Positions 1 to 6,623 of a DNA stretch of 11,497 nucleotides are shown here, piece after piece. The notes under the pieces are model-generated. The model was not told the DNA's origin and ran no database searches. It saw nothing but the letters and a program-made list of their open reading frames with translations. The stretch comes from Pseudomonadota bacterium. GTDB lineage: Bacteria; Pseudomonadota; Gammaproteobacteria; Pseudomonadales; Oceanobacteraceae. Location of the stretch: assembly GCA_023399105.1 (NCBI GenBank), contig JAEWQT010000192.1, positions 1-11,497 on the forward strand. The letters run 5' to 3'. The translations under genes were made by a program, and so were the position numbers. Within the stretch, counting starts at the first letter, position 1. Each line of letters starts with the position of its first letter.

Positions 1-953
1 AAGTCTTCACCGGCCTGCAGACGCTGATACAGCTGGTGAATCTGGCGTTCGGCGTCGCTGGCATCGCGCAGTTCGTTCGGGCGCAGCAGGATATGGCGGG
101 TTTTGGTCTGGGTAATCAGCTGGGTGCTGCCGCCGCGTTTGTCTTTCAGCTGAATAATATGGAAGCCGCCGCTGGCACTGATGGGGTCGGAGATTTCACC
201 GACCTGCAGTTTGGGGGCAACATCGGCAAACAAACCGGGCAGCTGGGTTTCTTTGCGCCAGCCTAAATCGCCGCCTTCCAGTGCCGTGCGGCTGCTGGAT
301 TCGGCCATCGCCAGCTGGCGGAAGTCGGCGCCGTTACGCAGTTTACGGACGATCTCGGTGGCTTTCTTTTCGGCTGCTTTCAGATCCGCCGGGGTGGCGT
401 TATCGGGGGTGGCGATCAGAATATGGCCCAGCTGGTATTCCGCCGATGAGGCCATTTTGCCCAGCTCAGAGGCCAGGAAGTAATCGACGTCCTGATCGGT
501 AATCTGAATACGCTCGCCCACTTGGAAGCGCTGTACGCGGGAAATGCGCATTTCATCCAGAATCTGCTGGCGCGCCAGCGCAAAAGAAATGCCTTCGGCT
601 TCCATGGCCTCACGGAACTGCGGCAGGGTCATATTGTTCTGGCTGGCAATGCGCGCCATGGCTTCGTTCAGCTGCGCATCGCTGATGCGCACGCCACCGC
701 GTTCGGCCATTTGCAGCTGGATGCTTTCGATGATCATGCGCTCCAGCACCTGGCTTTCCAGCGCCGTCTGTGGCGGCAGCGTGCCGCCACGGTTTTGCTG
801 GCGTACCAGCTCGACACGTTGCTGCAGTTCTGAGGCCATAATGATGTCGTCATCCACCACCGCAATCACCTGGTCCAGCAGCACCGGTTCGGCCTGAGTG
901 AATGTCGTGCCGAGGGCGACCAGGCCGCCGAGTAACAAAGTTTTAATAGTCAT
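1..953 (-). CDS. surA: Periplasmic chaperone / peptidyl-prolyl isomerase SurA (3' end outside window)
   Basis: SurA escorts unfolded outer-membrane proteins across the periplasm to the BAM complex. The frame is open from ATG at 953 to the window edge, giving 317 complete codons of a protein usually near 430. Residues 1-21 are a Sec signal peptide, with probable cleavage after TQA. An alpha-helical SurA N-domain follows (about 22-165, beginning EPVLLDQVIAVVDDDII). A first parvulin domain spans about 168-268, with the signatures QLGHILI, GGDLGW and GGFHIIQL. The second parvulin domain has just begun (KTRHILL) when the window ends. The start overlaps the lptD stop by 11 bp (943-953), so surA is probably read from the lptD transcript by re-initiation; no strong Shine-Dalgarno is seen. 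LptD is itself a SurA client in E. coli, which fits the pairing. pdxA and ksgA often follow surA, but that lies outside the window. Confidence 0.95.
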   Translation of the reverse strand, partial: MTIKTLLLGGLVALGTTFTQAEPVLLDQVIAVVDDDIIMASELQQRVELVRQQNRGGTLPPQTALESQVLERMIIESIQLQMAERGGVRISDAQLNEAMARIASQNNMTLPQFREAMEAEGISFALARQQILDEMRISRVQRFQVGERIQITDQDVDYFLASELGKMASSAEYQLGHILIATPDNATPADLKAAEKKATEIVRKLRNGADFRQLAMAESSSRTALEGGDLGWRKETQLPGLFADVAPKLQVGEISDPISASGGFHIIQLKDKRGGSTQLITQTKTRHILLRPNELRDASDAERQIHQLYQRLQAGED

Positions 954-3378
954 GATATTGCCGTCTTGAGTATCCGGGGATGCTGTCGCTGATGAGTTTG
1001 TCGGAACTGCCGCCCATGCTGCCCAGCCCTTTCAGCTGAATGTTAATCAGGAAGCCGTACCGTTTTTCGGTGCTGGCGGTCCGGTCGGTATCGGTCAGCT
1101 GGTTAGAGCTTTCGCGGTAGGTAACCTGTACCCGCCAGCAGCAGTTCTGGTATTCCAGCCCGGCCAGTGATTCCAGCACCGGGCTGCTGGGAATTTTTTG
1201 CGGATCGTTGGTTTCGTAGTCGCGCTTATCGTACAGGACGCGGCCGATCACCGCCCAGCGATCGTTCAGGGCCCAGAACAGGCCGGCATCGATCTGGTCG
1301 CTGCTGACCTCGTCCCGGCTTTCGGCCAGGTTCCAGGTTTTGGTGATGTTACGGGCCAGGTTCACCATGCGGTTGTTGTGCTCATAGCGCAGACCAAAGC
1401 GATTTTGCAGCGCATATTCTTCATACGGGTCCCATTCCAGCGTGGAGTAGACCGACAGGCGTTCATTGGGGTTCCATTCGGCTTCGGTCAGCAGGCTGGA
1501 GGTGGTGCGGGTGTCTGACAGCGGGATATTGGTGCCGGTCAGCTGAGTGCGGCGTTCGCCGCGATAATTGATTTGCCCGGCGCTGAAACGGAACTGCTCC
1601 AGCCCGTCGTCGCGGATAAAACGGGTGGTAAGACCGGCGCTGACCTGATTCAGGTCGGCCAGACGGTCGCCGCCGGTAAAGCGCTCGCCGGTAAACAGGC
1701 TGGCGTAGGTGACGGTGATGGCGGCACTGTCGAAATTCGGGATCAGGTTCTGATCGTCCTGATAGGGGCTGCGCACCCAGAAAATGCGCGGCTCCAGGGT
1801 TTGCTGGTAACCGGTGCCGAACAGGCTCAGGTCGCGCTCAAAGAACAGCCCGGCATCGACGCTGTAGCGGGGCGCGCTGAGGGTGCGGTCGAGGTCAACG
1901 TCCGGATTCAGGGTGTCGTCGGCGTTGGTCAGTTTATAACTGCGATAGCGGTATTCCAGCGCCGGAGTTAAAAAGCCGAACGGCCACTCCATGGGGTAAG
2001 ACAGGCGGGTGTCCGACAGCAGGCGGTCGCCGTTGAGGGCGTTGAAACCGGTTAAGGTAGCATCGGCTCCGTTCACGCGGTCTTCGTCTTTGCGGGTAAA
2101 GCGGGTGAATTGCAGATCCTGCTGCAGCTGCAGGGCGTTCAGGCGCAGCGGCTGGTAGTTCAGGTTCAGCTGCGGTAAGCGGCTGTAGGGGCGCGCGGCC
2201 AGGCCAATGAGCGGATCAATGGTCTGGAAACTTTCGCCGGTAAGATCAAAGTGCCAGTCGTTGTGGTCCCACAGAATTTCACCGCGCCGCGGCAGGTGCG
2301 TGGTGCGGTCAACCGACGCGGTGGGCGCCATATCGTTCAGGTATTCGTCGTCACTGAGGTTGTTGTACACCCAGCGATGCTGCCAGCCATTGCCGAATTT
2401 ACCCTCTTGCTGGTAATTCACCAGCCAGCGCTTTTCCTGTTCGGTTTCGTCTTTGCCCAGCACGGCGTAGTTCAGCTCGCCCTCACCGAACCAGCGGGTT
2501 TTATGGCGGAACTGGGTTTCCATAATGGTGCCACGGTCGGCCACATAGTGCGGCGTGAAGGTGGCATCCAGATTGGGGGCAATGTTCCAGTAAAACGGCA
2601 CCTGAATGTCTTCGGCCTGCAGCTTGCCGTTAATGGCAAAACTGGGGTCGAGGAAACCGGTCATGCGCTGATCACCGATCGGGAAGCGGTAATACGGAAT
2701 GTACAGCACCGGTACTTCGGCAATGCGCAGACGCGTGTGCCAGGCGCTGCCGTAGCCTTTTTCCTGATTCAGATGCAGCTCACCGGCAGCAATATCCCAG
2801 TCGTTATGGCCGGGTTCACAAAAGGTAAAGGTGGCGCCGCGCAGATTCACTACACCGTTGCCGGCCGATTCAATTTCGGCGGCGCTGCCACGGATATGCC
2901 GCGCCGGCAGAGAATACTCCGCCGTACTGACCAGCATACGGCCGCTGGTCTGATCCAGGCTGGCCTGCTCACCCTGTAACACCAGCTGAGGCGTGGTGAC
3001 CCCGACCTGACCACGGAATTCCCCATAAGACCGGCTCTGAAACCAGCGCGCTGACTGGCTGCGGACAATACGGTCCTGCTGCTGCAGTACCACGTCACCC
3101 AACAATTCGATATTGCCGTCTTTGTCGCTGATGGATTGGTCGGCCTCGGCTTCGGATAAATCGCCGGGCAGCGGCGTAATGGCCGGAATACGGTAGGCGC
3201 CGCTGCAGAATTCCGGCAGGGCTTGTTGTTCTTCCGGGGTTAACTGGTCGCGCTCGTACCAGCTCAGCGGCGTGCTGTTCAGCGCCCCGGCCTGAGCCGC
3301 CGGCAGCCCAGCCAACAGCCCGGAACAAACCGCAATAAAAGACGTAAGGCGCTGAAATGTCTGGCAAAATTGTGTCAT
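943..3378 (-). CDS. lptD: LPS-assembly outer-membrane protein LptD
   Basis: LptD (OstA/Imp), with the lipoprotein LptE, forms the outer-membrane translocon that inserts lipopolysaccharide in the outer leaflet. The 811-residue protein is within the family range (784 in E. coli). Residues 1-30 form a Sec signal peptide ending AAQA. An OstA/LptA-like jellyroll lies at about 80-190, and the C-terminal beta-barrel at about 230-805. All four cysteines of the known disulfide pattern appear to be present: C58, C187 (TFTFCEPG) and the adjacent pair C746-C747 (QNCCWRV). This corresponds to E. coli C31, C173, C724 and C725, so oxidation-controlled maturation is likely. M1 is the only start that keeps the signal peptide; no good Shine-Dalgarno precedes it, and an eight-codon leader ORF ends on it. 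The gene is divergent from amgK and overlaps surA. Confidence 0.97.
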   Translation of the reverse strand: MTQFCQTFQRLTSFIAVCSGLLAGLPAAQAGALNSTPLSWYERDQLTPEEQQALPEFCSGAYRIPAITPLPGDLSEAEADQSISDKDGNIELLGDVVLQQQDRIVRSQSARWFQSRSYGEFRGQVGVTTPQLVLQGEQASLDQTSGRMLVSTAEYSLPARHIRGSAAEIESAGNGVVNLRGATFTFCEPGHNDWDIAAGELHLNQEKGYGSAWHTRLRIAEVPVLYIPYYRFPIGDQRMTGFLDPSFAINGKLQAEDIQVPFYWNIAPNLDATFTPHYVADRGTIMETQFRHKTRWFGEGELNYAVLGKDETEQEKRWLVNYQQEGKFGNGWQHRWVYNNLSDDEYLNDMAPTASVDRTTHLPRRGEILWDHNDWHFDLTGESFQTIDPLIGLAARPYSRLPQLNLNYQPLRLNALQLQQDLQFTRFTRKDEDRVNGADATLTGFNALNGDRLLSDTRLSYPMEWPFGFLTPALEYRYRSYKLTNADDTLNPDVDLDRTLSAPRYSVDAGLFFERDLSLFGTGYQQTLEPRIFWVRSPYQDDQNLIPNFDSAAITVTYASLFTGERFTGGDRLADLNQVSAGLTTRFIRDDGLEQFRFSAGQINYRGERRTQLTGTNIPLSDTRTTSSLLTEAEWNPNERLSVYSTLEWDPYEEYALQNRFGLRYEHNNRMVNLARNITKTWNLAESRDEVSSDQIDAGLFWALNDRWAVIGRVLYDKRDYETNDPQKIPSSPVLESLAGLEYQNCCWRVQVTYRESSNQLTDTDRTASTEKRYGFLINIQLKGLGSMGGSSDKLISDSIPGYSRRQYHDY

Positions 3379-3495
3379 GACTGGCTGTAGCGCCTATCCA
3401 TAATGAGTGTGGTATCTTAACAGCAAAACCCCTGCACAGAGCAGAGTTGCCGCCACGGCGGCCAATTTTAGAACGACTAACCCAGAGAGGCCAGC
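3379..3495. promoter_or_regulatory. Divergent lptD / amgK control region
   Basis: This 117-bp gap between divergent genes must hold both promoters unless they start inside the coding regions. I see only weak sigma-70-like boxes. On the plus strand TTGCCG (3447-3452) and TAGAAC (3469-3474) are spaced by 16 bp, but they leave almost no leader before the amgK ribosome site (GAGAGG, 3485-3490). On the minus strand there is TTGCTG followed by an ATTATGGAT segment just ahead of lptD. A short GC-rich imperfect palindrome (GCCGC at 3449-3453 with GCGGC at 3458-3462) could be an operator or simply composition. No convincing sigma-E promoter was seen, although sigma-E controls lptD-surA in E. coli. Confidence 0.35.
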
Positions 3496-4551
3496 ATGGA
3501 TCAGCGTCGGGAAGATCTCGCGCAATGGGCTGTGGCGATGATTCGCCAGCACGCCGACTTTGATGTGACCGCAAAAATGGACATGGTATCCGGCGATGCC
3601 AGTTTTCGCCGCTACTTCCGTCTGCATTGTTTAAACCACAGCTGGATTGCCGTTGATGCACCGGCCGATAAAGAAGATAACCCGCGCTTTGTGGCCATCG
3701 CCAAAGCCTGGCGTGACCACGAAGTGGCCGTGCCGAAGGTAATCGCCCACGACTTTGAGCGTGGCTTTATGCTGCTGGAAGACTTTGGTGACCAGCTGCT
3801 ATGGCCGGCGCTGCACGCCGATGGCCTGAGCGACAAAGACCTGGCGGATCTGTACGGGCAGGCCATCACCCAGCTGTTACACATTCAGCAACTGCCGACC
3901 GACAACCTGCCGCCGTACGATGCCGGCTTGCTGGATCGCGAAATGGCGTTGTTCCGCGACTGGTTGTGCCAGCAGCTGCTGGGCATGGCGCTGAGCGATG
4001 CCGAGCAGGATATGCTGCGCCACACCTTTGCACTGCTGCAGGCCAGCGCGCTGGCACAGCCGGTGGTGGCGGTGCACCGCGATTATCATTCCCGCAACCT
4101 GATGCTGCGCCCCGATGGCTCACTGGGGGTAATCGATTTTCAGGATGCGGTGGCCGGTCCCGTCACTTACGATCTGGTGTCGCTGCTGCGTGATTGTTAT
4201 GTACGCTGGCCGGCCACCTTGGTGGACGAACTGGCGGCGCTGTACTGGGAACAGGCCCGTCCACAGGGCATTTACCTGGGTGATTGGGCGCAGTTCCGCC
4301 GCGACTTTGACTGGATGGGCCTGCAACGGCATTTAAAAGCCGCCGGTATTTTTGCCCGCCTGCATCTGCGCGACGGTAAAAGCGGCTATCTGGCGGATAT
4401 TCCCAATACCTGCCAATACCTGCTGGATATCAGTGCCCGTTATGAGGAACTGGCGGAGTTCAACCGCTGGTTGCAGCAGCGCTTCATGCCTTTGCTGGCC
4501 GACTTACCGGTGCCGGCGGAGCCGCACATTCGCGACAGCAGCGCTGAATGA
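3496..4551 (+). CDS. amgK: N-acetylmuramate/N-acetylglucosamine anomeric kinase AmgK
   Basis: AmgK phosphorylates recovered MurNAc (and GlcNAc) at C1, the step before MurU in the peptidoglycan-recycling shortcut that bypasses the fosfomycin-sensitive enzyme MurA. The 351-residue cytoplasmic protein has the aminoglycoside-phosphotransferase kinase fold. The N-lobe contains GDASFRRYFR (33-42), equivalent to the nucleotide-binding loop. The catalytic loop is VHRDYHSRN (193-201), with D196 as presumed base and N201 for metal. The metal-binding DFG equivalent is VIDFQDA (212-218), with D214. It starts at ATG 3496 behind GAGAGG with 5-bp spacing. Its stop overlaps the murU start by four bases (ATGA at 4548-4551), so the two enzymes of the pathway are translationally coupled. 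The amgK-murU pair divergent from lptD-surA matches the order I recall in Pseudomonas (PA0594-PA0597), which supports the specific name over a generic phosphotransferase. Confidence 0.94.
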   Translation: MDQRREDLAQWAVAMIRQHADFDVTAKMDMVSGDASFRRYFRLHCLNHSWIAVDAPADKEDNPRFVAIAKAWRDHEVAVPKVIAHDFERGFMLLEDFGDQLLWPALHADGLSDKDLADLYGQAITQLLHIQQLPTDNLPPYDAGLLDREMALFRDWLCQQLLGMALSDAEQDMLRHTFALLQASALAQPVVAVHRDYHSRNLMLRPDGSLGVIDFQDAVAGPVTYDLVSLLRDCYVRWPATLVDELAALYWEQARPQGIYLGDWAQFRRDFDWMGLQRHLKAAGIFARLHLRDGKSGYLADIPNTCQYLLDISARYEELAEFNRWLQQRFMPLLADLPVPAEPHIRDSSAE

Positions 4552-5243
4552 AAGCCATGATTCTGGCCGCCGGTCGCGGCACCCGCATGGCGCCGCTGAC
4601 CGACCATTGCCCTAAGCCGCTGCTGCCGCTGGCGGGTAAGCCTTTAATCGTGCATCACATTGAAAAGCTGGTGGCGGCGGGCATTACTGACATAGTGATT
4701 AACCACGCCTGGCTGGGGGAGCAAATCGAAACCACGCTGGGTGACGGTATCCGTTATGGGGCGCGCCTGCAGTATTCGCCGGAATCACAAGCGCTGGAAA
4801 CCGGCGGCGGTATTCTGCAGGCCTTGCCGTTATTGGGGAACGAGCCGTTTTTTCTGGTTAATGGCGATGTCTGGACGGGCTGGGATTATCAGGGCGTCAC
4901 TGATATTCAGCTGAGGGATGACCTGGGCCGCTTATGGTTGGTACAAAATCCGGCTCACAACCCCGGTGGCGATTTTATTCTGCAGCAGAGCCGGGTCCTG
5001 AACCCGGCCACGGCGGTGGATGCACCCCGCTTAACCTTCAGCGGCCTCAGTGTGCTGCACCCGCAGCTGCTGGCCGGTTGTGAACCGGGTGCTTTCCCGC
5101 TGGCGCCGCTGCTGCGGCGGGCGATGGATCATCAACGTATGGCCGGTGCGCTGCTGGAACAACCCTGGGTGGACGTCGGTACACCGCAACGGCTGCAGCA
5201 GCTGGAGCAGCTGCTGCAAGCAAGGCAAGGTTCAGCCCTATGA
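4548..5243 (+). CDS. murU: N-acetylmuramate-1-phosphate uridylyltransferase MurU
   Basis: MurU converts MurNAc-1-phosphate and UTP to UDP-MurNAc, feeding recycled sugar back into peptidoglycan precursor synthesis. The 231-residue protein is a compact sugar-1-phosphate nucleotidyltransferase without the C-terminal beta-helix of GlmU. Visible motifs are the N-terminal nucleotide signature LAAGRGTRMAPLT (6-18), the lysine in CPKPLLPLAGKP (K23), the base/sugar-binding segment ALETGGGI (82-89), the metal aspartate in VNGDVW (D107), and the C-terminal WVDVGTPQRL with D209 as the second likely metal ligand. It starts within the amgK stop (ATGA, 4548-4551) with no strong ribosome site of its own, and ends in a second ATGA shared with djlA (5240-5243). 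An RfbA-like dTDP-sugar enzyme is the main alternative, but the short length and the amgK partner argue for MurU. Confidence 0.94.
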   Translation: MKAMILAAGRGTRMAPLTDHCPKPLLPLAGKPLIVHHIEKLVAAGITDIVINHAWLGEQIETTLGDGIRYGARLQYSPESQALETGGGILQALPLLGNEPFFLVNGDVWTGWDYQGVTDIQLRDDLGRLWLVQNPAHNPGGDFILQQSRVLNPATAVDAPRLTFSGLSVLHPQLLAGCEPGAFPLAPLLRRAMDHQRMAGALLEQPWVDVGTPQRLQQLEQLLQARQGSAL

Positions 5244-6055
5244 AAATCTGGTTCGGAAAAATCTTCGGCGCCATCGTCGGGTTACTCAGCGGCGGCCCTT
5301 TTGGCTTGCTGGTCGGCGCCTTTGCCGGACACTTGCTGGATAACGCGCTGGTCAGGGTGTTGTCGGGTGGCGTAACAGCGGCTGCGGGTAAGGGTGATCA
5401 GCGCGAAGTGCAGCAGGTCTTCTACCGCGCCACCTTCCGGTTTATGGGCCGGCTGGCCAAGGCCGACGGCCGCGTCAGCGAACAGGAAATTGATGCCGCC
5501 AGCCAGATTATGGCGCAGATGGGCTTAACCGGTGCTCAGCGCCAGAGCGCCATCCGCTTCTTTACCGAAGGCAAAGATCCGGCCACCGACGTCGACGGTG
5601 ATTTACTGTTGCTGCGCGACTTGCTGCAGCAACGTCAGGGATTGGCGCAGATGTTTCTGGAAATTCAGCTCAGCGTCGCCTACGCCGACGGCCGCCTGTC
5701 GGTGGAAGAGAGGCGCTTATTTGACCGTCTGTGCCGGCAACTGGGCATCGGCGCCTTTCAGTTTGAATGGATTAACGGCCGGGTACAGGCGGCCATGAGT
5801 GGTCAGCGCCAGCACCAGCATAACGCTCGTCCGGATGCGCCGGCGCAGCTGCGTAACGCCTACGCGGTGCTGGGAGTGGCGGTGGACTCCAGCGATGACG
5901 AGCTGAAAAAAGCCTATCGCAAGCTAATGAGTCAGCATCACCCGGATAAGCTGGTGGCCAGGGGCCTGCCGGAGGAAATGATGAAACTGGCGAAGGAAAA
6001 GACCCAGGAAATCCAGACGGCTTACGACCTGATTCGTAAGGCACGGGCGGCCTGA
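5240..6055 (+). CDS. djlA: Membrane-anchored J-domain co-chaperone DjlA
   Basis: DjlA is an inner-membrane DnaJ-like protein that stimulates DnaK ATPase activity; in E. coli it links to envelope-stress signalling through Rcs. The 271-residue protein has the family order. A single glycine-rich transmembrane segment spans about 6-32 (GAIVGLLSGGPFGLLVGAF, a glycine-zipper type able to dimerise). A TerB-like helical domain covers about 55-180, with two matching segments KADGRVSEQE and YADGRLSVEE. A short polar linker rich in Q/H follows, then a C-terminal J domain at about 205-271 with the essential HPD at 234-236 and the DjlA-type extension after it. The start shares ATGA with the murU stop, and AAGG at 5227-5230 can serve as ribosome site. 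It closes the amgK-murU-djlA operon and is convergent with coq7. Confidence 0.95.
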   Translation: MKIWFGKIFGAIVGLLSGGPFGLLVGAFAGHLLDNALVRVLSGGVTAAAGKGDQREVQQVFYRATFRFMGRLAKADGRVSEQEIDAASQIMAQMGLTGAQRQSAIRFFTEGKDPATDVDGDLLLLRDLLQQRQGLAQMFLEIQLSVAYADGRLSVEERRLFDRLCRQLGIGAFQFEWINGRVQAAMSGQRQHQHNARPDAPAQLRNAYAVLGVAVDSSDDELKKAYRKLMSQHHPDKLVARGLPEEMMKLAKEKTQEIQTAYDLIRKARAA

Positions 6056-6070
6056 AGCGCCTGTTTTCTT

Positions 6071-6089
6071 GCCAGCCCTGCCGGGCTGG
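6071..6089 (+). repeat. 19-bp repeat, left copy (inverted match at 6723-6741)
   Basis: The 19 bases GCCAGCCCTGCCGGGCTGG recur as an exact reverse complement at 6723-6741. Each copy is the first stem-loop with a TGC-containing loop after the neighbouring gene's stop codon (djlA on plus, coq7 on minus). Because each copy is nearly self-complementary, part of the match is also a direct repeat; the loop fixes the orientation. Confidence 0.7.
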
Positions 6090-6195
6090 CGATCATAGCG
6101 GTTGCCAGCCTTGCAGGCTGGAACGGCCGCCGCTGCCGCGGCTGGCCTATTGCGGGCTGCGCCCGCGGACTATGCAAGGGGAGGTATCCCCTTGC
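6071..6195 (+). repeat. Left stem-loop array downstream of djlA
   Basis: There are five consecutive inverted repeats: 6071-6090 (8-bp stem GCCAGCCC, loop TGCC), 6105-6121 (7-bp stem CCAGCCT, loop TGC), 6125-6147 (GGCCGCCGC against GCGGCTGGCC with one bulge, loop TGCC), 6152-6166 (6-bp stem GCGGGC, loop TGC) and 6174-6195 (9-bp stem GCAAGGGGA, loop GGTA). The first two both begin TTGCCAGCC. None is followed by a clear T-run, so canonical Rho-independent termination is not supported, though the first stem lies only 16 bp past the djlA stop and may protect the 3' end of the mRNA. Confidence 0.75.
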
Positions 6196-6205
6196 GAACC
6201 CCTCT

Positions 6206-6349
6206 GGCCCGCGTTCCAGCTTTTTCCTTGTTTACCAAACCCAATTGAGCATACGCGGCCAAGGGGCATCCATGCCCCTGGCCACTCGTTTGGAGTCATC
6301 CAAACGATGCTATTGGCTTTGTTAAACTTCGGGCTGGAACGAATGGGCC
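6206..6349. repeat. Branched inverted repeat A (144 bp, two apical hairpins)
   Basis: The long imperfect stem pairs 6206-6210 with 6345-6349 (GGCCC/GGGCC), 6212-6220 with 6333-6341 (CGTTCCAGC/GCTGGAACG), 6230-6234 with 6323-6327, 6236-6239 with 6318-6321, 6241-6245 with 6312-6316 (CCAAT/ATTGG) and 6248-6252 with 6307-6311 (AGCAT/ATGCT). The tip carries two side-by-side hairpins. One is 6257-6283 (GGCC plus AGGGGCAT, one bulged A). The other is 6286-6307 (perfect 9-bp stem TCGTTTGGA, loop GTCA; its outermost pair competes with the long stem). The result is a Y-shaped three-way junction that could form in RNA or in single-stranded DNA. Confidence 0.7.
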
Positions 6350-6354
6350 GGGAA

Positions 6355-6467
6355 AAACCGCAGCAACCTGAATCTTTTTTGGCGGCCTGTGGCCGGATAT
6401 TTTCTTTTGTTTTTGGTTTGCGCGAAGCGCACCATATCCAATATTGCCGGCGTAGCCGCTGCGGTTT
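6355..6467. repeat. Branched inverted repeat B (113 bp) with T-rich internal segment
   Basis: A perfect 10-bp closing stem pairs AAACCGCAGC (6355-6364) with GCTGCGGTTT (6458-6467). Inside are hairpin CGGCC-TGT-GGCCG (6383-6395), a stem GGATAT/ATATCC (6395-6400 with 6434-6439; G6395 is shared with the first hairpin, so one pair must yield) and within that a hairpin TGCGC-GAA-GCGCA (6419-6431). The segment between the inner stem arms is T-rich. The element begins 5 nt after repeat A and ends 5 nt before repeat C. Confidence 0.65.
6383..6414 (+). terminator. Possible weak Rho-independent terminator
   Basis: A short GC-rich hairpin, CGGCC-TGT-GGCCG (6383-6395), is followed on the plus strand by a T-rich stretch (6398-6414, interrupted by A, C and G). 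This is the only place in the region where a stem is followed by something like a U-tract, and it would act on transcripts from djlA. The stem is only 5 bp, and it may simply be part of inverted repeat B. Confidence 0.35.
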
Positions 6468-6472
6468 GAATC

Positions 6473-6612
6473 GCGCCTATAGCACGCCGAAATGAACCGA
6501 CATTGACAGGCCCGCCCGGATGGACCGGGCGAGGATCGTGGCGCACGACGCGCCTTACGATCCGTGGCCGCAGGCAATGACGGTGAATGAGGGTTCACGT
6601 GCTATACAGCGC
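6473..6612. repeat. Branched inverted repeat C (140 bp, two apical hairpins)
   Basis: The stem pairs 6473-6476 with 6609-6612 (GCGC), 6478-6486 with 6598-6606 (TATAGCACG/CGTGCTATA), 6493-6498 with 6592-6597 (TGAACC/GGTTCA), 6501-6505 with 6575-6579 (CATTG/CAATG) and 6509-6512 with 6566-6569 (GGCC). The tip carries hairpin 6513-6531 (7-bp CGCCCGG, loop ATGGA) and a longer hairpin 6533-6563 (GGATCGT then GGCGC, loop ACGAC, closing GCGCC, TT bulge, ACGATCC). Size and plan resemble repeat A, but the sequences are different. Confidence 0.7.
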
Positions 6613-6623
6613 AAAGCTGGAGC

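Noticed and set aside
2251..2979. Plus-strand ORF of 242 codons antisense to lptD
   Set aside because: lptD is unmistakable on the other strand with all four conserved cysteines; long antisense frames are expected in GC-rich coding sequence.
3379..3495. Sigma-E promoter for lptD-surA
   Set aside because: E. coli uses sigma-E here, but I could not find a GAACTT-like -35 with a TCTGA-like -10 at proper spacing.
3394..3627. Minus-strand ORF of 77 codons with a hydrophobic tail, crossing the lptD/amgK gap
   Set aside because: Most of it is antisense to the amgK N-terminal coding region; no ribosome site or family resemblance was seen.
6071..6090. Canonical Rho-independent terminator for djlA
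   Set aside because: The stem is strong, but no T-run follows it on the plus strand, and the T-rich bases lie on its upstream side.
6230..6327. Integron attC-like site: GTTAAAC (6321-6327) fits GTTRRRY, and GTTTACC (6230-6236) nearly fits RYYYAAC
   Set aside because: The left core has a mismatch, the L boxes are not evident, and there is no integrase or cassette gene; the match is a by-product of the long stem.
6172..6495. Plus-strand ORF of 107 codons in the hairpin region
   Set aside because: It runs straight through inverted repeats A and B, so its codons are dictated by palindromes. It has no recognisable domain and no convincing ribosome site. It may well be auto-annotated as a hypothetical protein in databases.
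6296..6598. Minus-strand ORF of 100 codons in the hairpin region
   Set aside because: It overlaps the plus-strand ORF and inverted repeats A, B and C; its composition is basic and low in complexity, with no motif and no ribosome site.
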